From Bacillus sp. FJAT-27916 (GTDB taxonomy: Bacteria; Bacillota; Bacilli; Bacillales; Pradoshiaceae), in contig NZ_LFZV01000001.1 in the NCBI RefSeq assembly GCF_001183965.1, forward strand, positions 2,462,296-2,526,295: 64,000 nucleotides of DNA, read 5' to 3'. A program made the translations under genes and the position numbers. Positions 8,375 through 16,766 of the stretch are shown piece by piece. The notes under the pieces were generated by a model. It had not been told where the DNA came from and made no database searches. It saw only the letters and a program-made list of their open reading frames with translations. Every line of letters begins with the position of its first letter. Positions within the stretch are counted from its first letter, which is position 1.

Positions 8375-9297
8375 CATTGTTCTAGTTCAATGAATTGTTC
8401 GATCTTATTCAGTAGAATCAATAGGGCAGCGCGAGTTTCGAATTCCTCCCGCGTTTTTGGAAGGTCCATGCTTTCAAACCGCTGCCTCAAGGATTGGAGC
8501 TTCTCGAGCATGATTTCTGGTTCTTTAAGATTTGCTCCAAATTCCTCTACTAAATCAGCTATCATATCATTTTGCTCAAAGGTGGTTGGCAAATGAATAA
8601 TCAGCGGTACCATCCGTTCGACAATTTGGAACTGCTGGAGCCGTTTTGAGAAATAGGGAAGATAGAAGGATTCTCTTTTAAAGAAGGAATTCTCCTCACT
8701 TCTTCTGGCTAAATCCATTCCCGTCTCAAGAAGCCTCTTCGTCCGAATAATATATTCATCATTCCAAACCCGCTCCTTTTTACGGATAAAGCGGCTGAAT
8801 TGCAGGAATATAATTTCGAAGTTGCCATCGAGCTCCTGCATGATTTTTTTGATTTCTCCCTCTACACTTGGCATATATAGATTAAATAGCAGGGCCACAA
8901 GAATCCCAATCAATACAATGCATAATTGATTGATGAGAAGCGCCTCTGTAATGGCATACGACATGAAAAGCTGCATGACAATTACAAAGCCTGGAACAAT
9001 CCCGTCCTGAAGGCCAAGCTTCGCCATTAACGGTACATAAATAAATAGGAGAAGTCCAACTGCAACTGGTGTATAGGCACAGCCTTCAAATATCAGGATA
9101 GCAAGGCCCATCCCAAGCAAGCAGGCCAAAAGCCTTTTCCAGGCAATCAAGATGCTTTTCCGCTGTGTGCTCTGCACACTTAAAAGCGTAATCACAGCAG
9201 CCGTGCTGGCATTCTCCAAACCAAGCATCTGGGCAATGGATAAGGCAATCATTCCTCCAATCGCCGTTTTCACCGTTCTGCTTCCAATCGTAAACAT
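8374..9297 (-). CDS. ArAE/FUSC-type membrane protein, YqjA-like
   Basis: Protein of 307 aa. The first half has five or six membrane segments, starting TVKTAIGGMIALSIAQMLG and including ITLLSVQSTQRKSI, which is characteristic of the aromatic acid exporter family (Pfam ArAE_1/DUF939). The second half is cytosolic, charged and helical (ArAE C-terminal domain). Resembles B. subtilis YqjA. The ATG at 9297 has GAGAAGGGA 6 bases upstream and is preferred over an ATG eight codons earlier without a site. A role as exporter is inferred from the family. Confidence 0.75.
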   Translation of the reverse strand: MFTIGSRTVKTAIGGMIALSIAQMLGLENASTAAVITLLSVQSTQRKSILIAWKRLLACLLGMGLAILIFEGCAYTPVAVGLLLFIYVPLMAKLGLQDGIVPGFVIVMQLFMSYAITEALLINQLCIVLIGILVALLFNLYMPSVEGEIKKIMQELDGNFEIIFLQFSRFIRKKERVWNDEYIIRTKRLLETGMDLARRSEENSFFKRESFYLPYFSKRLQQFQIVERMVPLIIHLPTTFEQNDMIADLVEEFGANLKEPEIMLEKLQSLRQRFESMDLPKTREEFETRAALLILLNKIEQFIELEQ

Positions 9298-9487
9298 CGT
9301 CAATCCCTTCTCTCCGTACAAACTCTATGGGTCAAATTCCTTTTGACTTTCCCTCAGTGATACCCGAGAAAGTCGATTGGAACACATATCCACCTTCTTT
9401 TTTCACAAAAACATTATATTAAAATAAACAAAAGAAATAAATCACCCGGTTAAAGGAAAAATAAACCTAAGAAAATATAAGAAGTTT

Positions 9488-9517
9488 TTGCTGAAATAAT
9501 AAAATTTTCGCTATAAT
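9488..9517 (+). promoter_or_regulatory. putative SigA promoter of pepT
   Basis: TTGCTG at 9488-9493 and TATAAT at 9512-9517 are separated by 18 bases and lie about 20 bases before the pepT start codon. Confidence 0.6.
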
Positions 9518-9537
9518 AGAACTCATAAAGGAGATGA

Positions 9538-10779
9538 ATGGATATCATGAACAACCCATTAGTTGAACGATTTCTTACATATGTGAAGGTGGATACTCAA
9601 TCTAACGAGGAAAGCCAAACAACGCCTTCCACTGAAAAACAATATAATTTATTGAATTTGCTAAAGGATGAACTTACCTCCATCGGAATGGAAGAAATCA
9701 CCCTTGATGAAAATGGCTATTTATTCGCTACTCTGCCAGCGAATACGGATAAAAACGTACCGACCATCGGATTTTTGGCACATGTGGATACAGCGACTGA
9801 TTTCACTGGCGCAAATGTTAAGCCGCAAATCGTTGACAATTATGACGGCGGGGACATTGTCTTGAACAAAGCCCTCAACATCATTCTATCACCAAAGGAT
9901 TTTCCAGAGCTTGAGGGGTATAAAGGCCAAACACTCATTACAACAGATGGTACTACCCTGCTTGGGGCAGATGATAAAGCAGGCATCGCAGAAATCATGA
10001 CTGCAATGGACTATTTAATCAAGCATCCGGAAATCAAGCATGGCAAGATCCGCGTTGCGTTCACTCCTGATGAAGAGATTGGCCGCGGACCGCATAAATT
10101 CGACGTTGAACGCTTCAATGCTGACTTTGCCTACACAATGGATGGCGGACCGCTTGGAGAGCTTGAATTTGAAAGCTTTAATGCTGCAGCAGCCAAGCTT
10201 ACTGTAAAGGGCACTAATGTTCACCCAGGCTCCGCGAAGAATAAGATGGTCAATTCCATGAAGATTGCGATGGACTTCCACGCTGAGCTTCCAAAGGAAG
10301 AAGCACCTGAATTCACTGAGGGCTATGAAGGCTTCTATCATTTGCTGGCAATGAACGGAGATGTTGAACAAACGAATCTCTCCTATATCATCCGTGATCA
10401 CGTCCGTGCTAAATTCGAAGCAAAAAAATCAACTATGCAAGCAATTGCAGCAAAATACCAAGAAAAGTATGGTCAAGAAAACATCATCCTTGAAGTAAAT
10501 GACCAATACTACAATATGGGCGAGAAAATTGAGCCTGTGAAGGAAATCGTTGATGTTGCCCATCAAGCAATGGTTAACCTAGGAATTAAACCAATTGTTA
10601 AGCCGATTCGCGGCGGTACAGACGGCTCCCAACTGTCCTTCATGGGGCTTCCGACACCAAATATTTTTGCCGGGGGCGAGAATTTCCACGGTAAATTCGA
10701 ATACGTTTCCGTCCAAAGCATGGAAAAAGCATCTGAAGTCATCGTGGAATTAGTTCAGTTATTTGAACAGCGTTCCTAA
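9538..10779 (+). CDS. pepT: peptidase T (tripeptide aminopeptidase)
   Basis: Zinc-dependent M20B peptidase removing the N-terminal residue of tripeptides in the cytosol. The 413-aa protein shows zinc ligands H82 and D84 in HVDTATDF, bridging Asp at D145/D146 (GADDKAG), catalytic E179-E180 (TPDEEIGRG) and the final motif [17 protein letters not shown] lies 4 bases before the chosen ATG; another ATG three codons later is possible but is 13 bases from the site. Monocistronic, with a terminator right after it. Confidence 0.95.
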   Translation: MDIMNNPLVERFLTYVKVDTQSNEESQTTPSTEKQYNLLNLLKDELTSIGMEEITLDENGYLFATLPANTDKNVPTIGFLAHVDTATDFTGANVKPQIVDNYDGGDIVLNKALNIILSPKDFPELEGYKGQTLITTDGTTLLGADDKAGIAEIMTAMDYLIKHPEIKHGKIRVAFTPDEEIGRGPHKFDVERFNADFAYTMDGGPLGELEFESFNAAAAKLTVKGTNVHPGSAKNKMVNSMKIAMDFHAELPKEEAPEFTEGYEGFYHLLAMNGDVEQTNLSYIIRDHVRAKFEAKKSTMQAIAAKYQEKYGQENIILEVNDQYYNMGEKIEPVKEIVDVAHQAMVNLGIKPIVKPIRGGTDGSQLSFMGLPTPNIFAGGENFHGKFEYVSVQSMEKASEVIVELVQLFEQRS

Positions 10780-10782
10780 TGG

Positions 10783-10822
10783 AAAGCGGAGAGGCCTTAC
10801 AAAAGGGCCTCTCCGCTTTTTT
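10783..10822. terminator. bidirectional intrinsic terminator
   Basis: AAAGCGGAGAGGCC pairs with GGCCTCTCCGCTTT and is followed by T6. It ends pepT and overlaps the end of the convergent lipoprotein gene. Confidence 0.92.
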
Positions 10823-11309
10823 ATTCAATCGTAAACTTAAGCAGCTGCTTATAATCTGTTTTCTCACTTCCAGCTGTCAGCCATGCTTCAAGCGTATAGC
10901 TGCCCGGGGGTAAATCCTTCAATGGAATCTCGAAGGTTAATCGTTCACCAGGCTTCAAATCCTGCTCTACCAGGGCTTGAGTAAAGAACTTGCCCTCTGA
11001 ACCTTGTTCGATTATATCTCCCGCTTCATTTAGGAGTATATAATCGAACTTCTGACCGCTGTTAAACGTTAAATGAATGGTTTTATCTGACTTGTTTTCA
11101 ACCGCATATTCAAATTGATACGTATCATTCTCTTGTTTCCTTTCAACTAAGCTTGCCTTTAAATGTTCTGCAGTCACACCGCTTTGATCAGGCTGAACAT
11201 TCACTGGTTCTCCTCCATTCCCCTCATTCGCTGTATTGGAATTCTGATTATCATCTCCACAGGCCGAAAGGATTAAAAGGCACACGAGAAACACCCATGC
11301 TTTTTTCAT
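10821..11309 (-). CDS. lipoprotein with BsuPI-type proteinase inhibitor domain
   Basis: Protein of 162 aa with a lipoprotein signal peptide (MKKAWVFLVCLLILSACGD; lipobox LSAC, lipidated Cys at 17), a short Asn/Gly-rich spacer and an immunoglobulin-like beta domain with FTFEVKN-like blocks (YQFEYAVENKSDKTIHLTF, RLTFEIPLKDLPPGSYTLEAWL). This fits the intracellular proteinase inhibitor BsuPI family, here exported and anchored outside the membrane. Whether it inhibits a protease is unknown. Confidence 0.75.
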   Translation of the reverse strand: MKKAWVFLVCLLILSACGDDNQNSNTANEGNGGEPVNVQPDQSGVTAEHLKASLVERKQENDTYQFEYAVENKSDKTIHLTFNSGQKFDYILLNEAGDIIEQGSEGKFFTQALVEQDLKPGERLTFEIPLKDLPPGSYTLEAWLTAGSEKTDYKQLLKFTIE

Positions 11310-11397
11310 ATTTATCCCCTTTCTGAATCTCGTCTCTTTTCAGTAATTCAACAAGGATGGTTTAATCCCTTCTTGGTATAGACCATCTTATCCTGAT

Positions 11398-11844
11398 TTA
11401 CTCCTTTAAAACAGAAAGCTTGCCGTTCGCTTCTAATATTCCCACCTTCACATCCTCCAAGTGAAAGGCACCATTCTGCCTCAGCAGGTTTTCTACTTCG
11501 TGCTCTGACAGACGGTTTTTGCGCATCACCTTCTTCATTATCTGACCATTATGAATTAATAATTCAGATTCTCCTTTAATCCTGCGTCCGAGAAACGGAA
11601 CCTTACGAGAGACCAAGTCAGTTGAATAAATGAGTAATGACCATACACCAACTGCAATGAAGATATCATAAAATTTCACAGCTGGATCATATGCTGCATC
11701 CCCTACCAAATCTCCCAGAGCCACTGAATATACAATATCCAGCGGACTAGCCTCAGCCAGTTCCTTCTTGCCCATTAATCGGATAATGACAAGGAGGGAT
11801 ATAAATCCAGAAATAATCTTGATGATCATAAACACATATGCCAT
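11398..11844 (-). CDS. DUF421 (YetF/YrbG-like) membrane protein
   Basis: Protein of 148 aa with three membrane segments in the first 85 residues, including the family blocks IRLMGKKELAEASPLDIV and LGDLVGDAAYDP, then the soluble DUF421 domain (KGESELLIHNGQI, LLRQNGAFHLEDV, ILEANGKLSV). This is the shorter form of a family that includes germination- and stress-linked Bacillus proteins; molecular function unknown. GGGTGAGA precedes the ATG at 11844, better than the ATG eight codons upstream. Confidence 0.8.
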   Translation of the reverse strand: MAYVFMIIKIISGFISLLVIIRLMGKKELAEASPLDIVYSVALGDLVGDAAYDPAVKFYDIFIAVGVWSLLIYSTDLVSRKVPFLGRRIKGESELLIHNGQIMKKVMRKNRLSEHEVENLLRQNGAFHLEDVKVGILEANGKLSVLKE

Positions 11845-11973
11845 TTCTCTCACCCGCCCTTTCATCAATGAGTCCCATATAGGGCATCATTGTTCTAAAA
11901 GGTGGATACCACTCTTCCCCTCTTCCTTTTTATTTTTATTCCCTTCTAAAAAAGATAGAAACAGAATTGAGGC

Positions 11974-12009
11974 GAAAAAAAACCATCATAGCATGGAATG
12001 CTTGATGGT
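11974..12009 (-). terminator. intrinsic terminator for the 12021-12428 gene
   Basis: On the minus strand ACCATCA and AGCAT pair with ATGCT and TGATGGT (12 bp, one bulge) and are followed by T8. Confidence 0.88.
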
Positions 12010-12020
12010 CATTGGATTAT

Positions 12021-12428
12021 TTATAAGTTCAGGTTCGTTCTCGGGCTTCTCCATTTCTCTATAGCCGTCTGCAGCACAGAAGCCAGGAATAAGGTTTCCC
12101 CCGTGCTTAGTAAAATTGTATTTAGAGGATTCATCATATCAATGGATTCTTTATCAAGCCTTCCCTCTTTTTCCAGCTTCAGCTGGATAATGGCGGATTC
12201 AGCCTGACTCTTAGTGAAACGAATCATTTTATTTCCCCAAGAAGATTCATCCTTTGTAAATAAAACAGAGTTTTCTTCAATGATTGCTGCGAACATGATT
12301 CCATTATTGCTTTGATACAAATATGGTGCATTTGTGAAGAAATCTACCGGTGGATCTTCCAATTGTGCATGTTCTTCCTGTAATGCCAAAATTTCTTTTT
12401 CCACTTCTTCTCTGATGCCAGTAACCAT
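12021..12428 (-). CDS. uncharacterised cytosolic protein
   Basis: Protein of 135 aa, mostly charged and helical, with a central strand part (YLYQSNNGIMFAAIIEENSVLFT, SSWGNKMIRFTKSQAESAI). No membrane segment or signal and no motif I recognise. The ATG at 12428 is 9 bases after AAGGAG; a TTG three codons earlier directly abuts that site and is less likely. Single-gene unit with its own strong terminator, which supports it being a real gene. Confidence 0.6.
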   Translation of the reverse strand: MVTGIREEVEKEILALQEEHAQLEDPPVDFFTNAPYLYQSNNGIMFAAIIEENSVLFTKDESSWGNKMIRFTKSQAESAIIQLKLEKEGRLDKESIDMMNPLNTILLSTGETLFLASVLQTAIEKWRSPRTNLNL

Positions 12429-12532
12429 TTTCTTCAACTCCTTTTATCCTCATTAGTTAAAAGTATATAACGTTTTCATACAGGTGTCTCTGCATAGTTG
12501 AACATAGCGAAAAAGTAATTTTATTTAAAATT

Positions 12533-12549
12533 TTCACTTAATTTTCACA
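12533..12549 (+). promoter_or_regulatory. direct repeat TTCAC(A/T), PhoP-box-like, before endonuclease I gene
   Basis: TTCACT at 12533 and TTCACA at 12544 are spaced 11 bases, the periodicity of Bacillus PhoP half-sites (TT[ACT]ACA with 5-base gaps). A further TTCACA at 12574 and a TATAAT at 12552 are nearby. Only two repeats are in phase, so this is a weak call. Confidence 0.25.
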
Positions 12550-12592
12550 TCTATAATGTCAATTATGTCAATATTCACATTTACAAACATGG

Positions 12593-12627
12593 GGAGAATT
12601 GCTATGTTAATGACACCACAATTCTCC
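12593..12627 (+). promoter_or_regulatory. hairpin in the leader of the endonuclease I gene
   Basis: GGAGAATTG pairs with CAATTCTCC across a 17-base loop, 37 bases upstream of the start codon. It lacks a T-run, so it may affect mRNA stability or translation rather than termination. Confidence 0.4.
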
Positions 12628-12663
12628 TCATGGATAGGATACCAAGGAAAGGGTTGATAGAGT

Positions 12664-13671
12664 ATGAAGCTTGAACAGCAAGCCATTAATATCATCCTCC
12701 AAGCAGTCCGTGCCAAAGAACAAGAGCTTCAAGAGGCCTCATCCCATTTTCAGCAGCACAGAATCCCTGATGAATCCATTTTTGGTGACGAGCTAATGAA
12801 ACTGTTACCTAATATGTATGCGGAATTAAACGCTGTTCAATCGATAGAGGACCCCTTGAAAGAAATTCTAAATCAGTATTATGATGAAACTTCAGATAAT
12901 CAGCTAAAAGCAGCCTACTACCAGGACCTTTCATTGGATGCCCCCAAAGAAGGGCTGCTGAACAGTCTTACAAACTTAATCTCCACTACACACGCAAATC
13001 CGCTCCCCTATTCACGGAGCAAGAAGTTGCTTCATTCCTTAGTCGATCTTCATGAAGATGGGAAGGCAAGAAGTATTTACTCAGGCAAGAGCATGGAAGC
13101 CGGCACCTTGCTTTCATATGACTTGGTATATGAAGCGGCCGTTCGCGAGGAAATCAGCAAGTATCCTTCCTTACAAAATTTGAACGGTTCCCAAGAGGAC
13201 CTTCTTGAATCAGTTCTAACTGCCCTGGCTTTAAATGTTGAACATATCATCCCACAATCCTGGTTTGATAAAGCAAGCCCAATGGTCGGTGATTTAAACC
13301 ACTTATTCACCTGTGAAACAACCTGTAATTCTTTCAGAAGCAATATCCCTTATTATGATTTTGACGATTATCCAAGCGCTTCTAAGGAAATCATCCGCAA
13401 TGATTGCGGGAAACGCGATGGGGAAGAACGCTTTGAGCCGCAAAATGGAAAAGGGGCCGTTGCGAGGGCAAATTTATATTTCTTAACCAGGTATCCGGAT
13501 ATCTTGCCTCAAGACCGGCGGAAAGCCATTGATATCCCCATGCTGATTAAATGGCACGAAGAAAATCCCGTTACCCTTTATGAAAAGCATCGAAATTGGT
13601 GCATTCATCATCTTCAAGGAAACCGGAATCCGTATATTGACTTTCCAGATAAAGCTGCTGTACTCATTTAA
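12664..13671 (+). CDS. endonuclease I family protein
   Basis: Protein of 335 aa in the Endonuclease I (EndA/NucM, B. subtilis BsnA) family. The catalytic region is clear: NVEHIIPQSWF at about residue 195, then GDLNHLFTCETTCNSFRSN and, later, RANLYFLTRYPD. The His in EHIIPQSW and the NHLF Asn are the expected catalytic and Mg2+-binding residues. Unlike BsnA it has no signal peptide; the N-terminal 120 residues are charged helices, so the enzyme is probably cytosolic or released in another way. The upstream AAAGGG site is rather distant (about 11 bases). Confidence 0.82.
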   Translation: MKLEQQAINIILQAVRAKEQELQEASSHFQQHRIPDESIFGDELMKLLPNMYAELNAVQSIEDPLKEILNQYYDETSDNQLKAAYYQDLSLDAPKEGLLNSLTNLISTTHANPLPYSRSKKLLHSLVDLHEDGKARSIYSGKSMEAGTLLSYDLVYEAAVREEISKYPSLQNLNGSQEDLLESVLTALALNVEHIIPQSWFDKASPMVGDLNHLFTCETTCNSFRSNIPYYDFDDYPSASKEIIRNDCGKRDGEERFEPQNGKGAVARANLYFLTRYPDILPQDRRKAIDIPMLIKWHEENPVTLYEKHRNWCIHHLQGNRNPYIDFPDKAAVLI

Positions 13672-13714
13672 GGTGCTTTTCATACAGAAGTCTTCCGTAG
13701 GTGTTTCTGGTTGT

Positions 13715-13897
13715 ATGGGGACCAAATCAAACACTGCTACCAATCCATTTGGCCAACTCACCACATTTGAACGCCCCCTTCTTTCCCTATACAAGGATAC
13801 GAAATACACCTATAAAGAAGTCAGTAATATCATGGGTTATCATCGGGATACAATCTGGCATAAGCGGAAACAGATTAAAGGGAAATTAGAAGAATGA
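13715..13897 (+). CDS. small helix-turn-helix-like protein
   Basis: A 60-aa reading frame 43 bases after the endonuclease gene on the same strand. The C-terminal half (YTYKEVSNIMGYHRDTIWHK, then a Lys-rich tail) looks like a helix-turn-helix with a basic end, as in small DNA-binding proteins or the end of a resolvase-type protein. The ribosome site before the ATG is poor, and the frame stays open for 45 codons upstream, so it could also be the remnant of a longer gene. Function unknown. Confidence 0.4.
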   Translation: MGTKSNTATNPFGQLTTFERPLLSLYKDTKYTYKEVSNIMGYHRDTIWHKRKQIKGKLEE

Positions 13898-13959
13898 ATG
13901 ATGAGCCCTCCCAACTACAGGTTTATTTATGAGGCGCAAACAGAACTTTCCCTAAAATA

Positions 13960-13998
13960 AACAAGAAAGCTTGGGAAGAGACCCCAAGCTTTCTTGTT
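13960..13998. terminator. bidirectional intrinsic terminator between the two nuclease genes
   Basis: AACAAGAAAGCTTGGG pairs with CCAAGCTTTCTTGTT; T-rich ends on both strands, so it serves both converging units. Confidence 0.88.
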
Positions 13999-14027
13999 TA
14001 CTATTTGATTTATTGGGTTCTAGGTGT

Positions 14028-15218
14028 CTACTCACCTACCAGCCCGTCACCATCGTTATCCCTCATATAAGGATACAACCAGTGGTCTTTCGTAATAGGC
14101 ATGCTGTAACCTGCATCTTTTGCTTCTTGAATCGTCACCTCACCATTGCCATTCTTATCGACACTAGAAAGATCACCGGTTTTGTTTGAACCAGTTGAAT
14201 TTTTATTTGAACTAGTTGAACCAGAAGATTTGTTTTCTGTTAAACCACTTGATTCGTTTACTTTATCCGGGTTAACATTGTCAAATTTATCCACGACCTT
14301 GTTACCCTTTACGGTATACGTATACTGGTAGCTTGAAGGAATCTGTGTTTTTGTATTCGGATAAGTAATAATTGCTTCAAAATTTGTCGCACCACCTGCA
14401 TCACGAATCACTTTTTCCATATAAGCTTGGTCCCCATGCCTGTTCAATGTACTTTCTTGCGGGGTAATATTATACGCATTCGATACCCCTCCGAGAGAAT
14501 CAGCTATGATATGTCCTTCATCATAACGATCACTTTCCACACCGGGTACTTTTGCCTCATCAGAGTAGTATCTTCCAGACGAATTGACAGGTTCGCTGCT
14601 GTCGTCTTGCAGAATAATTTTGTCAGCAATGACACGCACTAGTTGCCCGTATTCATTAGTGAATGCCCAATATTTACGGTCCCCAAAGCCAATATCAACA
14701 ACAACGTTAGCTTGACGGTATCCGGACGTATCACCGCCATCCACTTCAATTTGTTTGTATCCAGCGAACTGTGCTTCTGTATTTTTCTTTGCTGCTTCTT
14801 CCTTCTCTTTAGCCTCTGCCTTTTCTTTGGCTTTGGCTTTTTCTTCAGCCTCTTTCTTTGCTTTCTCTTCCTTAGCCTTAGCTTCTGCCTGAGCTTTAGC
14901 TTCCGCCTCTGCCTGAGCCTTTGCCTCTTCTTTGGCCTTCGCTTCTTCATCGGCTTTCGCTTTAGCTTCTTCCTTCTCTTTGGCTTCTTCTTGCTGTTGC
15001 TCTGCCTGTGAGTCACTATTCGTATTTTCCTCTACCGGAGGTGCAGTTACACCAATCAAGACGAAAAACAATATGGCTGCGGCACCAAAAATCAAAAGTG
15101 CAGACTTTCTTTTCCTTTTGTTCTCAGGCAGCCATTTCAATACGAGGCTTGGTTTTATTAAACCCACAATCAAAGCTACAATAGATAGTAAGAATAGTAC
15201 TATAAACAAATCATCCAT
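14028..15218 (-). CDS. membrane-anchored DNA/RNA non-specific endonuclease with EF-hand-like C-terminus
   Basis: Protein of 396 aa. Order of parts: two membrane helices (about 3-21 and 40-60), a highly charged Lys/Glu/Ala-rich coiled-coil stalk (about 70-150), a nuclease domain (about 155-290) with the catalytic motif DEGHIIADSLGG and the following Asn/Gln-rich N-ITPQES block, a Ser/Asn/Thr-rich linker, then calcium-binding loops DKNGNGEVTIQEA (near 350) and DNDGDGLVGE at the very end. This matches the Endonuclea_NS_2 (NucA-like) family with cell-surface display. Probably degrades extracellular nucleic acid for uptake or nutrition; Ca2+ dependence is inferred from the EF-hand-like ends. Confidence 0.83.
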   Translation of the reverse strand: MDDLFIVLFLLSIVALIVGLIKPSLVLKWLPENKRKRKSALLIFGAAAILFFVLIGVTAPPVEENTNSDSQAEQQQEEAKEKEEAKAKADEEAKAKEEAKAQAEAEAKAQAEAKAKEEKAKKEAEEKAKAKEKAEAKEKEEAAKKNTEAQFAGYKQIEVDGGDTSGYRQANVVVDIGFGDRKYWAFTNEYGQLVRVIADKIILQDDSSEPVNSSGRYYSDEAKVPGVESDRYDEGHIIADSLGGVSNAYNITPQESTLNRHGDQAYMEKVIRDAGGATNFEAIITYPNTKTQIPSSYQYTYTVKGNKVVDKFDNVNPDKVNESSGLTENKSSGSTSSNKNSTGSNKTGDLSSVDKNGNGEVTIQEAKDAGYSMPITKDHWLYPYMRDNDGDGLVGE

Positions 15219-15440
15219 CTTTTACCCTCCTTCTATTTTTGTATTTTGCTTTGATAATAGATAGGCTTTTGATTATTGCTCCTATTCTTATTTACCACTT
15301 CGCCAATCTAATACCCACCTATATGTTATTTTCATATAATAAAAATACACTAAAATAGATTTAGATGTCCATCCGTGAATAAACATGGGGTTCCATTCAG
15401 ATGAAAAAAAGCGATGTAAGCCGCCATTCTCTCTCTAGAC

Positions 15441-15805
15441 TTAAAGCATCAAAATCTTATCTGCATACACCCCTTCATATGTTTCTCCTCCTATGCCGCC
15501 TTCCTTTGATTGTATGTGCCTGTATATTGGCCGCAGAGAGACATTTCGTCGAACGGCTTATACACTTCATGAATTCGCTCAACAACCCATAATCATAGCC
15601 GCCAATGTCCATTGGATGGAATCCCGCATTGCCCAACAAACCAAATGATTCACCCTTTTCCAATCAATCCTCCGAAATACTTTTGCCGGGCGTCAATCAT
15701 TTGCTCCAGATTCGGAACCGTTTCCGCCTCATCAGAAGGCGGAAAGGTAAATGTTATGACGACGAGTACCAAAAACATGGTGATGATAAATCGATTCATT
15801 TTCAT
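15441..15805 (-). pseudogene. small exported-protein gene broken by frameshifts
   Basis: Begins with a perfect AGGAGGAG ribosome site and a 51-codon frame (stop at 15650) whose product has an N-terminal hydrophobic segment (FIITMFLVLVVITFTF) and then MIDARQKYFGGLIGKG. Protein-like sequence continues in other frames: GESFGLLGNAGFHPMDIGG to about 15550, VYKPFDEMSLCGQYTGTYNQ to about 15493, and EGGIGGETYEGVYADKILML to a TAA at 15441. The first shift falls in the AAAAGGG run. Read together this is one protein of about 120 aa interrupted three times. No family recognised; the first 51 codons alone could still be made. Confidence 0.5.
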
Positions 15806-15977
15806 TTTGTCTCCTCCTGCTGGGTTCATTTCATCCGTCTAAATCATCGTTGCGCCAATCATATTCCCTTTTCATCTGCACAAAACAATAATTTCCATTA
15901 TACAAAATTCCCTTATTGGGAGATGCTCCAATCCTGGGTGTCGTGAATAGGATGGTAAGGAAGGGAGTGATTTTCAG

Positions 15978-16211
15978 GTGCGCAGAGAGACAGACAGATT
16001 CGATGGGTTGCACTTCTTAGTGATATTAATGATCGCTATACTTCAGTTAATGGTTGGATTTTCAGAATGGGTCTTTGTGGTAGCCAGTTGTTTGTATGCC
16101 GTCTTGGCTATCCTGTTCATCGAATCCTTTTCAAAGTATGCCGTTCTTAAATTTATCATTCTATTAGCCATCATTTTTTCATTACGTATCTATATTGCTT
16201 TGTATTCCTAA
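15978..16211 (+). CDS. small membrane protein with three helices
   Basis: Protein of 77 aa, starting at GTG with GGAAGGGAG about 9 bases upstream. A short basic N-terminus (MRRETDRFDG) is followed by three hydrophobic segments (about 12-30, 32-48 and 56-76). No motif is recognised; function unknown. Alone between the broken small gene and an intrinsic terminator. Confidence 0.5.
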   Translation: MRRETDRFDGLHFLVILMIAILQLMVGFSEWVFVVASCLYAVLAILFIESFSKYAVLKFIILLAIIFSLRIYIALYS

Positions 16212-16271
16212 GGCTTACGAACCAGGTTAATCATAAATGAAAGCGGCTGCCTCATAAGTCCCTAATAAATG

Positions 16272-16314
16272 AAACAGGCGGCGAAACTAAATTGGTTTCG
16301 CCACCTGTTTTTTG
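16272..16314 (+). terminator. intrinsic terminator
   Basis: AACAGGCGGCGAAAC pairs with GTTTCGCCACCTGTT (one mismatch), followed by T6. It lies 60 bases after the small membrane protein gene. Confidence 0.82.
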
Positions 16315-16730
16315 ATTTATGAAAGAACTTTCCTGAAAGTAGCTGGGCTACTTTCAGGAAGTTATGGTCTATGGCGTCAATCCCGAATTCCATTTGGGAT
16401 TTCAGGAGATTTCAGAGGAAAAAACGCTGGAATGACCGAACACGCTTTCGTCCTCCACTTTACGGAGGGCTCTTCTTTCCTCTTTTCGCACTTGGCTATT
16501 GTCTTCCCGTTCCAATTCCTCCATATCACATGCGACCTTCTTTGCAGTGTTTCCTCTTCGATGGAGATGCGGGATGATGGGTAGATATTAAAAAACGTCC
16601 TTTCGGTAGGGTGTTTGTTGGCCCCTTCATTTTATCGAAAAGGTGTTATTTTATATTCTTTTCTCTTTACCTTTCCTCCACGGTAAAATGACCAAGAGCT
16701 AAAGCCTCCTTAACGATATCTGCCCATAGA
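16315..16730. other. region without a convincing gene; long hairpin at 16326-16363
   Basis: AACTTTCCTGAAAGTAG and CTACTTTCAGGAAGTT form a 16-bp hairpin with a five-base loop and one bulged T. It is followed directly by an ATG with a 23-codon frame and, in another frame, Pro/Arg-rich sequence (RPPLYGGLFFPLFALGY). No frame has both a good start and family features, so this may be a decayed gene or a non-coding RNA region. Confidence 0.4.
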
Positions 16731-16755
16731 AAAAGGACTGCTCTAGAAGCAGCCC
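16731..16755 (-). terminator. intrinsic terminator of dacC
   Basis: On the minus strand GGGCTGCT pairs with AGCAGTCC (one wobble) and is followed by T5. Confidence 0.75.
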
Positions 16756-16766
16756 ATGAAAGAACC

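Noticed and set aside
14643-15011. Long plus-strand frame rich in Phe, Leu and Cys
   Set aside because: It is the antisense image of the Lys/Glu/Ala-rich stalk of the nuclease gene; no ribosome site.
15401-15946. Plus-strand frames over the decayed small gene
   Set aside because: No ribosome sites and composition typical of antisense; the minus strand has the strong start and protein-like pieces.
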